Assembly: GCF_945956895.1 (NCBI RefSeq)
Contig: NZ_CAMFJF010000017.1
Span: forward strand, 1-64,000
Direction: 5' to 3'
Length of the DNA: 64,000 bases
From: an uncultured Allobosea sp.
GTDB lineage: Bacteria > Pseudomonadota > Alphaproteobacteria > Rhizobiales > Beijerinckiaceae
Every line of letters starts with the position of its first letter. The first letter of the stretch is position 1. Below, piece after piece: positions 54,806 to 64,000 of this stretch. A model generated the notes under the pieces. That model made no database searches. It saw nothing but the letters and a program-made list of their open reading frames with translations, and was not told where the DNA came from. The position numbers and the translations under genes were made by a program.

Positions 54806-55009
54806 ATGGCCGCCGTTCCTGTCACGCTGTCCGTGGACGAGCGCATACTGGCCGCGCTCGACCACTATATCGAGATCCATCGGCAGGGGCGCTCGCGCAC
54901 CGAGCTCATCGAGGACATTCTCGCCGCCTGGGCGGCGAGCCCGGAGCATCTCGTGGTGCCGGACGAGGGGCTGCGCCCTGAGGATCTCAACGCGAGCAAC
55001 GATTCCTGA
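54806..55009 (+). CDS. Small ribbon-helix-helix-like protein
   Basis: The 67-residue frame from 54806 has GAGGTG 5 bp before its ATG. The protein starts VPVTLSVDERILAALDHYIEIHRQGRSRTELIEDILAAW, which matches the strand-helix-helix pattern of a ribbon-helix-helix (CopG/Arc-like) DNA-binding domain. The acidic tail is short. It may regulate a neighbour, but no target is evident. The longer frame from 54692 contains no conserved lead. Confidence 0.65.
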   Translation: MAAVPVTLSVDERILAALDHYIEIHRQGRSRTELIEDILAAWAASPEHLVVPDEGLRPEDLNASNDS

Positions 55010-55030
55010 GATTCAGGAGGGTTGCTGCCG

Positions 55031-55198
55031 TCAGTCGTCGGCATCGTCGCGCCGCAGCTCGAAGGCTAGCATGGCCTCGCCCAGTGCATGCAGCTCGCGC
55101 TCCTTCTCGGCGCTGTTCGGCATCGCGTTCAGCTCTTCCACCCGCTGCTGCGCGCGGTCGTAGTCTTCCTCGGTGTGGATCACGATGGGGAGCTTCAC
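55031..55198 (-). CDS. Small protein resembling a HigA-type antitoxin N-terminus
   Basis: The GTG at 55198, preceded by GGAG, gives 55 residues: KLPIVIHTEEDYDRAQQRVEELNAM then SAEKERELHALGEAMLAFELRR. The TEEDYxxAxxRxEEL pattern recalls the leader helices of HigA-like antitoxins, but the helix-turn-helix half is missing. No toxin is next to it. The 309-bp gap beyond it, up to 55507, shows no other gene. Confidence 0.5.
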   Translation of the reverse strand: MKLPIVIHTEEDYDRAQQRVEELNAMPNSAEKERELHALGEAMLAFELRRDDADD

Positions 55199-55507
55199 GG
55201 TGCTGTTCTCCTTCGCGGCAAGGCGTGGCGTGCACGGGCTGGCCGGCAATACCGCTGCCCTTCCATGACCACTGGAGGGCGCCCGGCGTCGACCGGAACG
55301 CCTTTCGGGCGTGGCGGGTTCCGGCCCGGTAGGCGCTTCGCCGCCTATATTCGGCGCGCGTGCCTGGTTGCACAACGCCTTTGATGCTCGACTGTGACTG
55401 GCGTGAGAGCGCTCCCGCTGGGGCGTCGCATCGACTTAAGCCTTCAGCAAGGGCGTGGCGGGCATCATGAGCGGTCTTCAGTGGGGTGCAAGGTGCCGGA
55501 AGGGCGG

Positions 55508-55789
55508 ATGATGCGTGGTTTTCTGATCCCGGCCTGCCTGGCGGTAGCGATGATCGCCGTCGCGAGCCGGCCTGCATCCGCCTTCTGGCAGCGTTCGCAG
55601 GTATCGGCCTGCTCCGATGCCACGAGCGATGCGGAGCGCGAGCGCCTGCGCTGCTGGCAACTCAACGCCTATGCCGATCCCGGCTGGCCGGCGCTTGGCA
55701 GGGCAGGGGGCGCGTATCTCCTGCCTGCGCCGCCGGCTCTTCCTTCCGGACGCGGGCACAGGGGCGGCGTGACCCGGCGGCTTGGCTGA
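55508..55789 (+). CDS. Hypothetical small exported protein
   Basis: From the ATG pair at 55508, the 93-residue protein has a clear signal peptide (MRGFLIPACLAVAMIAVA, cleaved near PASAFW) and a mature part with two cysteines (QVSACSDATSDAERERLRCWQLN) that could form a disulfide, ending Pro/Gly/Arg-rich. No family is recognised. AGGGCGG lies just upstream of the start. Confidence 0.55.
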   Translation: MMRGFLIPACLAVAMIAVASRPASAFWQRSQVSACSDATSDAERERLRCWQLNAYADPGWPALGRAGGAYLLPAPPALPSGRGHRGGVTRRLG

Positions 55790-55851
55790 ACGATGTCTGG
55801 CTGAAAGATGTGAGGAATGATCCTGGCTGCAGCCAATCTTCACGGAACGAG

Positions 55852-55881
55852 TTGACCGGCGTCGTTCGGCTCCGTATTCAG
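55852..55881 (+). promoter_or_regulatory. Promoter of tRNA-Lys
   Basis: TTGACC (55852-55857) and TATTCA (55876-55881) are spaced by 18 bp. The second lies 12 bp before the mature tRNA 5' end, a usual distance for a tRNA gene. Confidence 0.5.
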
Positions 55882-55893
55882 CGCCCCGGTGAG

Positions 55894-55968
55894 GGCGGGT
55901 AGCTCAGTGGTAGAGCACGTGACTTTTAATCATGTGGTCGTGGGTTCGATCCCCACCCCGCTCACCAC
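55894..55968 (+). tRNA. tRNA-Lys (anticodon TTT)
   Basis: The 75-nt sequence folds as a cloverleaf. The acceptor is GGGCGGG with CCCGCTC (one G-T pair), the D-stem GCTC/GAGC, and the anticodon stem CGTGA/TCATG with loop CTTTTAA, anticodon TTT for lysine. The T-arm contains GGTTCGATCC. CCA is encoded at 55966-55968. Confidence 0.96.
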
Positions 55969-56055
55969 CGCAGGCATGCGCTGCGCGAAATCTTGCTGCG
56001 GCGCCCAGAGGCCCCGTTAACTCGCCGGAAACCAAACCGTCCTAGCGTTTCCGCC

Positions 56056-56367
56056 ATGGTTATTCGCCGCGGTCTCCGGTCGATCTTCGTGACATTGGCC
56101 CTCTACCTCGTATCGGGGGCGGCCGTCGCCTATTTCATGTTCCACGCCCAACACGGCGCACGCGGCCTCGAGGCGCGCGGCGCGATCCGGGAGTCGCTGC
56201 GCGACATGGAGGGCGAGCTTGCCACCCTCGTGACCGAGCGCAAGTCCTGGGAGCAGAAGCTCGCCCTGGTGCGCAGCGAGTCCGTCGATCGCGATCTCCT
56301 CGAAGAGAACGCCCGCGAGATCCTCGGCCGGACCCATAAGAACGACATCGTCATCATGGGGCGCTGA
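56056..56367 (+). CDS. ftsB: Septum formation initiator FtsB/DivIC-like
   Basis: The 103-residue protein has one N-terminal membrane helix (about residues 10-30), then a coiled coil (with ESLRDMEGELATLVTERKSWEQKLALV) and the conserved LLEENAREILGRTHKNDIVI end. It belongs to the FtsB/DivIC family, which forms the FtsBLQ complex that controls septal cell-wall synthesis. It lies upstream of the pyruvate dehydrogenase operon, an order usual in Hyphomicrobiales. Confidence 0.85.
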   Translation: MVIRRGLRSIFVTLALYLVSGAAVAYFMFHAQHGARGLEARGAIRESLRDMEGELATLVTERKSWEQKLALVRSESVDRDLLEENAREILGRTHKNDIVIMGR

Positions 56368-56644
56368 GCCCTCGACAGCCGGCGCCCTTGCGGGCGTATG
56401 GCGTCGATCGATCTCGTTGTTGCCGCGCCGGCCTTCTCCGAAAGGCGGAGTTCCACCCAGCGGCCCGGGCGTTCCAAAACTCGCCGCACTTAGTCGCGGA
56501 CGTATCGATTAACTCGATCTCGGTTAATGTTCATCACCTCTTGTTTTTCAACAGGTTAGGCCATGCTGCATTGCGAGATAGCGTGCTCGCCAAGGTTTTT
56601 TCGATCCTCTACAACAATAGTCGGATGACCTTGGAGGACCGCCT

Positions 56645-57742
56645 ATGGCTGTTGCCGCGCGTAAGTCGAAAGCTCCCGCTCAACCCAAAGCCGCCGCGAA
56701 GCCGGCGCGGGCCCGGGCGGGCAAGGAAGGCGCCGGCAAGGTCGAGGGGGCTCTCAGCAACACGCCGACCTTCACCAAGGACGAAGATCTCCACGCCTAT
56801 CGCGAGATGCTGCTGATCCGGCGCTTCGAGGAAAAGGCCGGCCAGATGTACGGCATGGGCCTGATCGGCGGCTTCTGCCATCTCTATATCGGCCAGGAAG
56901 CCGTCGTGATCGGCATGCAGATGGCCTCCAAGGATGGCGATCAGGTCATCACCGGCTATCGCGACCACGGCCATATGCTGGCCTGCGGCATGGAATCGCG
57001 CGGCGTGATGGCGGAATTGACCGGCCGGCGCGGCGGCTATTCGCGCGGCAAGGGCGGCTCGATGCACATGTTCAGCCGCGAGAAGAACTTCTATGGCGGC
57101 CATGGCATCGTCGGTGCGCAGGTATCGCTCGGAACGGGCCTCGCCTTCGCCGACTGGTATCGCGACGACAAGACGGTCTCGCTGACCTATTTCGGCGACG
57201 GCGCCGCCAACCAGGGCCAGGTCTATGAGAGCTTCAACATGGCCCAGCTCTGGAAGCTGCCGGTCGTGTTCGTGATCGAGAATAACCGTTACGCCATGGG
57301 CACGGCTGTCAGCCGCGCTTCCGCCCAGACCGATTTCTCCCGCCGCGGCGTCTCCTTCGGCATCCCAGGCGAGCAGGTCGACGGCATGGATGTCCGCGCC
57401 GTGCGCGAGGCGGCGGCCCGCGCCATCGAGCATGCCCGCTCTGGCAAGGGGCCGTATATCCTGGAGATGCAGACCTATCGCTATCGCGGGCACTCGATGT
57501 CCGACCCGGCGAAGTACCGCTCCAAGGATGAGGTCCAGCGCATGCGCGAGGAGCACGATCCGATCGAGCAGGTCCGCGCCCGCCTGATCCGCGACTTCAA
57601 GATCGGCGAGGACGAGCTCAAGGCGATCGACGCCAAGGTGCGCGAGATCGTCAACGATGCCGCCGAGTTCGCGACCCACGATCCCGAGCCGGATCCGTCG
57701 GAGCTCTATACCGACATCCTGCTGGAAGCCGCGCGGGGCTGA
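56645..57742 (+). CDS. pdhA: Pyruvate dehydrogenase E1 component, alpha subunit
   Basis: E1 decarboxylates pyruvate with thiamine diphosphate. The 365-residue alpha subunit has GYRDHGHMLACGM, the phosphorylation-loop-like region YSRGKGGSMHMFS, the thiamine-diphosphate motif FGDGAANQGQVYESFNMAQL with its closing NN (about residues 195-230), and YRYRGHSMSDPAKYRSKDEV. The first 35 residues are a Lys/Ala-rich extension. GGAGG precedes the ATG. It opens the pdhA-pdhB-pdhC-lpdA operon. Confidence 0.96.
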   Translation: MAVAARKSKAPAQPKAAAKPARARAGKEGAGKVEGALSNTPTFTKDEDLHAYREMLLIRRFEEKAGQMYGMGLIGGFCHLYIGQEAVVIGMQMASKDGDQVITGYRDHGHMLACGMESRGVMAELTGRRGGYSRGKGGSMHMFSREKNFYGGHGIVGAQVSLGTGLAFADWYRDDKTVSLTYFGDGAANQGQVYESFNMAQLWKLPVVFVIENNRYAMGTAVSRASAQTDFSRRGVSFGIPGEQVDGMDVRAVREAAARAIEHARSGKGPYILEMQTYRYRGHSMSDPAKYRSKDEVQRMREEHDPIEQVRARLIRDFKIGEDELKAIDAKVREIVNDAAEFATHDPEPDPSELYTDILLEAARG

Positions 57743-57801
57743 TCGCCCTGCGCTTGCCGGCCTTCATCCTTTTCCCCGCGTCTTAGAATCCGGGTGCGTT
57801 C

Positions 57802-59202
<1,401 letters not shown>

Positions 59203-59217
59203 GAGGGGGGCTGACCG

Positions 59218-60552
59218 ATGCCGACGAACATCCTGATGCCCGCCCTGTCTCCGACGATGGAGAAGGGCAATCTCGCCAAGTGGCTGAAGAAGGAAGGCGA
59301 TACGATCAAATCCGGCGACATCATCGCCGAGATCGAGACCGACAAGGCCACGATGGAGGTCGAGGCAGTCGACGAGGGCGTGCTTGCCAAGATCGTGGTG
59401 CCGGAAGGCACTGCCGATGTTGCGGTCAATGAGGTGATCGGGGTGATCGCCGGCGAGGGCGAGGACGCCAAGAGCATCTCCGCTCCGGCGGCCGGTGGTG
59501 CCGCGCCCGCCAAGGCCGAGGCGCCGAAGGCCGAAGCTCCGGCCGCTGCCGCGGCGCCCGCACCGGCTGCGGCCGCTCCCACGGCGACTCCGGCTTCCGC
59601 CGGCGGCAGCCGTGCCTTCGCCTCGCCGCTTGCCCGCCGCATCGCCAAGGATGCCGGACTCGACCTCAATGCGATCAAGGGCTCCGGTCCGCATGGCCGC
59701 ATCGTCGAGAAGGATGTCGAGGCCGCCAAGAAAGGCGGCGGTGCCAAGGCTGCTTCGGCTGCCGCTGCTGCGCCCTCCGCGCCGAAGCCCGCCGCTGCGC
59801 CGCTCGCGAGCGGCCCCTCGGACGAGCAGGTCAAGAAGCTGTTCGAGCCGGGCTCCTACGAGGAAGTCCCGCATGACGGCATGCGCAAGACGATTGCGCG
59901 CCGCCTGACCGAGGCCAAGCAGACGGTCCCGCATTTCTACGTCACCGTGGATTGCGAGCTCGACGCGCTCTTGAAGCTGCGCGGGGAGCTCAACGCCGCG
60001 GCGCCGGAGAAGGACGGCAAGCCTGCCTACAAGCTCTCGGTCAACGACATGGTGATCAAGGCGCTGGCGCTGGCGCTCAGGGCCGTGCCGGATGCCAACG
60101 TGTCCTGGACCGACAACACCATGCTCAAGCACAAGCATGCCGATGTCGGCGTCGCCGTCTCGATTCCAGGCGGCTTGATCACGCCGATCATCCGCGATGC
60201 CTGCCACAAGAGCCTGTCGCAGATCTCCAACGAGATGAAGGACATGGCGGCTCGCGCCAAGGCCCGCAAGCTGAAGCCCGAGGAGTATCAAGGCGGTACG
60301 ACGGCGGTCTCCAATCTCGGCATGTTCGGGGTCAAGGACTTCGCGGCGATCGTCAACCCGCCGCATGCGACGATCCTGGCGGTCGGCGCCGGCGAGCAGC
60401 GCGTTATCGTCAAGGGTGGCCAGCCGGCTGTCGCGACGGTGATGTCGGTGACGCTCTCGACCGACCACCGCGCCGTCGACGGCGCGCTCGGTGCCGAGCT
60501 TCTCGCGGCGTTCAAGGGCTATATCGAAAAGCCCATGGCGATGCTGGTCTGA
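59218..60552 (+). CDS. pdhC: Dihydrolipoamide acetyltransferase E2 of pyruvate dehydrogenase
   Basis: The 444-residue E2 has one lipoyl domain (lysine in [11 protein letters not shown]), an Ala/Pro-rich linker, a peripheral-subunit-binding domain (FASPLARRIAKDAGLDLNAIKGSGPHGRIVEKD, about residues 135-170), a second linker and the CoA-acyltransferase core with the catalytic STDHRAVDGALGAELL near the end. It forms the core to which E1 and E3 bind. The spacing to pdhB is 15 bp. Confidence 0.96.
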   Translation: MPTNILMPALSPTMEKGNLAKWLKKEGDTIKSGDIIAEIETDKATMEVEAVDEGVLAKIVVPEGTADVAVNEVIGVIAGEGEDAKSISAPAAGGAAPAKAEAPKAEAPAAAAAPAPAAAAPTATPASAGGSRAFASPLARRIAKDAGLDLNAIKGSGPHGRIVEKDVEAAKKGGGAKAASAAAAAPSAPKPAAAPLASGPSDEQVKKLFEPGSYEEVPHDGMRKTIARRLTEAKQTVPHFYVTVDCELDALLKLRGELNAAAPEKDGKPAYKLSVNDMVIKALALALRAVPDANVSWTDNTMLKHKHADVGVAVSIPGGLITPIIRDACHKSLSQISNEMKDMAARAKARKLKPEEYQGGTTAVSNLGMFGVKDFAAIVNPPHATILAVGAGEQRVIVKGGQPAVATVMSVTLSTDHRAVDGALGAELLAAFKGYIEKPMAMLV

Positions 60553-60570
60553 GGCGGCGGGAGAGAAACC

Positions 60571-62010
60571 ATGGCTGACTACGACATCATCGTCATCGGT
60601 TCCGGCCCGGGCGGCTATATCGCCGCCATCCGGGCCGCCCAGCTCGGCTTCAGGACCGCGATCGTCGAGCGCGAGCATCTTGCCGGCATCTGCTCGAACT
60701 GGGGCTGCATCCCGACCAAGGCGCTGCTGCGCTCGGCCGAGATCCTGCATTACGGCCAGCACGCCAAGGATTACGGGCTGACACTGGAAGGCTCGTTCAA
60801 GGCCGATCTGGACGCGATCGTGAAGCGCTCGCGCGGCATCGCCACGCGGATGAACAACGGCGTCCAGTTCCTGATGAAGAAGAACAAGGTCGACGTGATC
60901 TGGGGGGAGGCCAAGCTCACCAAGCCCGGCACGATCACGGTCGCGCCGACCAAGAAGCCGGCCATGCAGCCGCAGACGCCGCCGCCGAAGAACGCCAAGG
61001 GCGAGGGCACCTATACCGCCGACCATATCATCGTCGCGACGGGCGCAAGGCCGCGCGCGCTGCCCGGCATCGAGCCGGACGGCAAGCTGATCTGGACCTA
61101 TTTCGAGTCGATGGTTCCGGCCAAGATGCCGAAATCGCTGCTCGTGATGGGCTCCGGCGCCATCGGCATCGAGTTCGCCTCGTTCTACCGGACGATGGGC
61201 GTCGAGGTGACCGTGGTCGAAGTGCTGCCGCAGGTCGTGCCGGTCGAGGATGCCGAGATCGGCGCCTTCGCCCGCAAGGCCTTCGAGAAGCAAGGCATGA
61301 AGATCATCACCAGCGCCAAGGTGACGAAGGTCGAGAAGGGCGCGGACTCCGTCACCGCCCATATCGAGGACGAGAAGGGCGGCAAGCAGACGATCACGGC
61401 CGACCGGATGATCTCGGCCGTCGGCGTCGTCGGCAATATCGAGAATCTCGGCCTCGAAGCGCTGGGCGTGAAGACCGATCGCGGCTGCATCGTCATCGAC
61501 GATCTCTGCCGCACCAACGTCAAGGGCGTCTATGCGATCGGTGACGTCGCCGGCCCGCCGATGCTGGCGCACAAGGCCGAGCATGAGGCGGTGATCTGCG
61601 TCGAGGCGATCAAGGGCCTGCATCCGCATCCGATGGACAAGCTGATGATCCCGGGCTGCACCTATTGCCACCCGCAGATCGCCAGCGTCGGCCTGACCGA
61701 GGCGAAGGCCAAGGCCGCCGGCCACGAGATCAAGGTCGGCCGCTTCAACTTCGTCGCCAACGGCAAGGCCGTGGCGCTCGGCGGGGATTCGGGCCTGGCC
61801 AAGACGATCTTCGACGCCAAGACCGGCAAGCTGCTCGGCGCCCACCTCGTCGGCCCGGAAGTGACCGAGTTGATCCAGGGCTTCGTCGTCGCCATGAACC
61901 TGGAGACGACCGAGGAAGAGCTGATGCACACCATCTTCCCGCATCCGACCCTGTCGGAGGTGATGAAGGAGAGCGTGCTCGACGCTTATGGCAAGGTGCT
62001 GAACGCCTGA
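60571..62010 (+). CDS. lpdA: Dihydrolipoamide dehydrogenase E3
   Basis: E3 reoxidises the lipoyl groups and passes electrons to NAD. The 479-residue flavoprotein has DIIVIGSGPGGYIAAIRAAQLG (FAD), the redox disulfide CSNWGC in AGICSNWGCIPTKALL (about residues 43-48), GSGAIGIEFASFYRTMGVEV (NAD), GVYAIGDVAGPPMLAHKAEHE and the catalytic His in HTIFPHPTLSE. An insert around KKPAMQPQTPPPKNAKGEG (about 130-150) is not found in E. coli Lpd. It completes the operon and lies 18 bp after pdhC. Confidence 0.96.
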   Translation: MADYDIIVIGSGPGGYIAAIRAAQLGFRTAIVEREHLAGICSNWGCIPTKALLRSAEILHYGQHAKDYGLTLEGSFKADLDAIVKRSRGIATRMNNGVQFLMKKNKVDVIWGEAKLTKPGTITVAPTKKPAMQPQTPPPKNAKGEGTYTADHIIVATGARPRALPGIEPDGKLIWTYFESMVPAKMPKSLLVMGSGAIGIEFASFYRTMGVEVTVVEVLPQVVPVEDAEIGAFARKAFEKQGMKIITSAKVTKVEKGADSVTAHIEDEKGGKQTITADRMISAVGVVGNIENLGLEALGVKTDRGCIVIDDLCRTNVKGVYAIGDVAGPPMLAHKAEHEAVICVEAIKGLHPHPMDKLMIPGCTYCHPQIASVGLTEAKAKAAGHEIKVGRFNFVANGKAVALGGDSGLAKTIFDAKTGKLLGAHLVGPEVTELIQGFVVAMNLETTEEELMHTIFPHPTLSEVMKESVLDAYGKVLNA

Positions 62011-62150
62011 AGGCCTTCAGGCCGGTGCTCACCATCGTCACCTCAGGGCTTTGCACCGCAAAGGCCCGGGGTGGCGATCGCATGATGAATGCCAACGGGA
62101 CCGGCGACCGGGCGGGCTCCCAAAGTGCCGCCAAGTAACGCCGCCAGTCC

Positions 62151-62480
62151 TCAATTCAGATCGGCACGGTCCAGCTTGTAGCGGCCCTTGCGGTCGCGCC
62201 GGAAGAATTCCTTGGCGCGCGGATGGCGCACGGGCTCGCCGGAATCGTCGTCGACGAGGTTCTGCTCGGAGACATAGGCGACGTATTCCGCCTCCTCGTT
62301 CTCGGCGAACAGGTGGTAGAAGGGCTGATCCTTCGACGGGCGCATGGCTTCCGGAATCGCCATCCACCATTCCTCGGTGTTCGAGAAGACCGGGTCGACG
62401 TCGAAGATCACGCCACGGAACGGGTAGATGCGGTGCTTGACCACCTGCCCGATCCTGAACTTGGCCGAACGCGCTTCCAT
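62151..62480 (-). CDS. hspQ: Heat shock protein HspQ
   Basis: The 109-residue protein shows the HspQ (YccV) pattern: AKFRIGQVVKHRIYPFRGVIFDVDPVF, EEWWMAIPEAMRPSKDQPFYHLFAEN and AYVSEQNLVDDDSGEPVRHP. HspQ is a small hemimethylated-DNA-binding and Lon-modulating protein in enterobacteria. The ATG at 62480 is preferred over 62540. It is convergent with lpdA. Confidence 0.9.
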   Translation of the reverse strand: MEARSAKFRIGQVVKHRIYPFRGVIFDVDPVFSNTEEWWMAIPEAMRPSKDQPFYHLFAENEEAEYVAYVSEQNLVDDDSGEPVRHPRAKEFFRRDRKGRYKLDRADLN

Positions 62481-62591
62481 GACAGATCCATCTCGCGCCG
62501 GCCAATGCGCCGCCGGCTTAGGTCTTGCCGCCTTGCGCAAGCAATGCGTCGTAAATGCGTCGAAATCAATCGATTGAGATCGACTGTCCCA

Positions 62592-63641
62592 TCACATTCC
62601 GTAGCGCTGCGCCAAGTCGGGGTCCCGCGCCGCGACCTGAACGGCGAGATCAACGATCACCTTCGCCTGTTTCCAGGTGGCGTCGTCCTGCATCTTGCCG
62701 TCGATCATCACCGCGCCGGAGCCGTCCGGCATTGCCTCCAGAATGCGTTTGGCGAAGGCGACTTCCGCGGGGTCGGGGCTGAAGACGCGCTTGGCGATGG
62801 CGATCTGCGAGGGGTGCAGCGTCCAGGCGCCGGCGCAGCCGAGCAGGAAGGCGTTGCGGAACTGGGCCTCGCAGGCTGCCGCGTCCGCGAAATCGCCGAA
62901 GGGGCCGTAGAACGGCTTGATCCCGGCCGCGGCGCAGGCATCGACCATCTTGGCGAGCGTGTAATGCCAGAGGTCCTGCTGTGCGACGGCGCGCGGCCCG
63001 CCATCGGGGGAGGGGTCGGCGATCACCTTGTATTCGGGGTGCCCGCCGCCGACGCGGGTCGTCTTCATGGCGCGCGAGGCGGCAAGGTCGGCGGGGCCGA
63101 GGCTCATGCCATGCATGCGCGGCGAGGCGGTGGCGATCGCCTCGACATTCTTGACGCCCTCCGCCGTCTCCAGAATGGCGTGGATCAGGATCGGCTTGCG
63201 CAGCAGATGCCGCGCCTCGAACTGCGCCAGGAGCTGGTCGACATAATGGATATCCCAAGGGCCCTCGACCTTCGGCACCATGACCACGTCGAGCTTGCCG
63301 CCGATCTCGCCCATGATCGCGGTGATGTCGTCGAGGAACCACGGCGAATTCAGCGCATTGACGCGTGTCCACAGGCCGGTCTTGCCGAAATCGACCGCCT
63401 TGCCCATGGTGATGAAGCCGTCGCGTGCCGCCTGCTTGGCCTCGACGGGAATCGCATCCTCAAGATTGCCGAGCACGATATCGACCTGTCCGGCGAGCTC
63501 ACCGACCTTGGCGCGGACCTTCTCCAGATGCGGCGGTACGAAATGGATCATCCGCTCCAGCCGCAGCGGCAATTCGCGGAAAGGCTCAGGGGCACCGATC
63601 GCGAGAGGGCGGAAGAACTGGCGCGGCGTCCTGGTCGTCAT
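62592..63641 (-). CDS. HpcH/HpaI aldolase / malyl-CoA-lyase-like protein
   Basis: The 349-residue protein belongs to the CitE/HpcH superfamily, which cleaves or forms malyl-CoA, methylmalyl-CoA or citramalyl-CoA. It shows [22 protein letters not shown] (metal-binding Glu/Asp), [52 protein letters not shown] and [38 protein letters not shown]. This is the sequence order of L-malyl-CoA/beta-methylmalyl-CoA lyases, but paralogues differ in substrate, so no symbol is given. An ATG at 63653 is an alternative start. Confidence 0.85.
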   Translation of the reverse strand: MTTRTPRQFFRPLAIGAPEPFRELPLRLERMIHFVPPHLEKVRAKVGELAGQVDIVLGNLEDAIPVEAKQAARDGFITMGKAVDFGKTGLWTRVNALNSPWFLDDITAIMGEIGGKLDVVMVPKVEGPWDIHYVDQLLAQFEARHLLRKPILIHAILETAEGVKNVEAIATASPRMHGMSLGPADLAASRAMKTTRVGGGHPEYKVIADPSPDGGPRAVAQQDLWHYTLAKMVDACAAAGIKPFYGPFGDFADAAACEAQFRNAFLLGCAGAWTLHPSQIAIAKRVFSPDPAEVAFAKRILEAMPDGSGAVMIDGKMQDDATWKQAKVIVDLAVQVAARDPDLAQRYGM

Positions 63642-63724
63642 CGGCGGCTCCATGCTGCAATGCAGCGACTGTGGCCGAGACGTTGCGTGCCGTCCATGGT
63701 TCTTTCGGCTGTCGATAGGCTGGA

Positions 63725-63776
63725 ATGCCTAGGTTATTAATCCCACTACCGGCGGTAGGTGATATTTCCTAGGCAT
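63725..63776. promoter_or_regulatory. Nested palindrome upstream of the malyl-CoA-lyase-like gene
   Basis: A perfect 9-bp outer inverted repeat, ATGCCTAGG (63725-63733) and CCTAGGCAT (63768-63776), encloses an inner CTACC GGC GGTAG stem (63746-63758). The stretch is AT-rich compared with its surroundings and lies 84 bp before the chosen start of the minus-strand gene and 138 bp before the divergent transporter gene. It may be a regulator-binding site; the regulator is unknown. Confidence 0.5.
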
Positions 63777-63913
63777 TTTATCTGACTATTGCGTCAGGCG
63801 AAGGTGTGCACGCTCCAAAAGCCCTTGCTGCCTTCGAGCCATGCGCTAGATGCAGATGTCCGCCGGGTTCGGCCGAAAGCGGGCGCCTTCTCCGCAGGAC
63901 GAAATCGCCGCCG

Positions 63914-64000
63914 ATGGCCGACCTTCTCAGCATCTTCAATCTGGTCGCGCCGTTCTTCGGGCTGATCCTGCTGGGATTCGCCATCGGCCGCTACAAGCGG
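63914..64000 (+). CDS. AEC-family transporter, 5' part only (runs off the window)
   Basis: The last 87 bp encode MADLLSIFNLVAPFFGLILLGF and AIGRYKR, the start of a membrane protein of the auxin efflux carrier (AEC) type, which begins in just this way with a first hydrophobic helix. The gene continues past the window end. The class is likely, but with only 29 residues it is not certain. Confidence 0.65.
   Translation, partial: MADLLSIFNLVAPFFGLILLGFAIGRYKR

Noticed and set aside
62046..62070. Hairpin GGGCTTTGC-ACC-GCAAAGGCCC as terminator of the pdh operon
   Set aside because: The stem has a bulge and no T-run follows. It may end the operon but cannot be supported by sequence alone.

Overview
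The window is chromosomal DNA of a high-GC alphaproteobacterium, most likely of the order Hyphomicrobiales (Rhizobiales). Bosea or Methylobacteriaceae-like relatives are my best guess, but that is inference. The reasons are the GC-rich codon use, an rne / amidase / mrcA / prfB neighbourhood, the aroQ-accB-accC order, a lipoyl-domain-bearing pyruvate dehydrogenase E1 beta, and an Irr-type (ICE) iron box in front of the suf operon. Almost all of it is ordinary housekeeping sequence with intact genes.

Layout. 1-3475 is the edge of an integrated element: tandem repeats resembling an IS21-family end, an unrecognised Cys-rich protein, and a tyrosine recombinase lying directly against the 3' end of tRNA-Gln(CTG). 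3926-12356 holds an M20 peptidase, the minus-strand aroQ-accB-accC genes with a DsbA-like protein upstream, an aminotransferase and an MscS channel. 12394-22682 is a cell-envelope and RNA block: rne with a long leader, divergent N-acetylmuramoyl-L-alanine amidase, penicillin-binding protein 1A, prfB with a programmed +1 frameshift, and an M23 peptidase. 22751-29171 carries bcp, a large AsmA-like protein, tyrS and an alpha/beta hydrolase.

29288-39348 is the iron-sulfur assembly region: Irr-like box, cysteine desulfurase, sufB, sufC, sufD, a small tautomerase, sufS and a SufT-like protein. After three unrelated genes comes a separate sufA/iscA. sufB and sufA share a leader hairpin with the same 7-nt loop, at the same distance from the start codon and with a compensatory base-pair change. 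This is the most novel-looking signal I found.

39352-50074 is mixed: TfoX-like protein, diguanylate cyclase, DEAD-box helicase, hydrolase, LysR regulator, parE, polysaccharide flippase and glycosyltransferase. 50247-53902 holds glnB-glnA and the bifunctional NAD(P)HX repair enzyme. 53984-56367 has small proteins, tRNA-Lys(TTT) and ftsB. 56645-62010 is the complete pyruvate dehydrogenase operon (pdhA, pdhB, pdhC, lpdA). The window ends with hspQ, a malyl-CoA-lyase-like gene behind a nested palindrome, and the first 29 codons of an AEC-family transporter.

Dispersed repeats sit in several gaps. One family is bounded by GTCAT and ATGAC (five copies, one of them between sufB and sufC). A second family is 46 bp long and begins and ends in GCATCGG/CCGATGC-type arms (two copies). 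I see no CRISPR array, rRNA operon, prophage or defence system.
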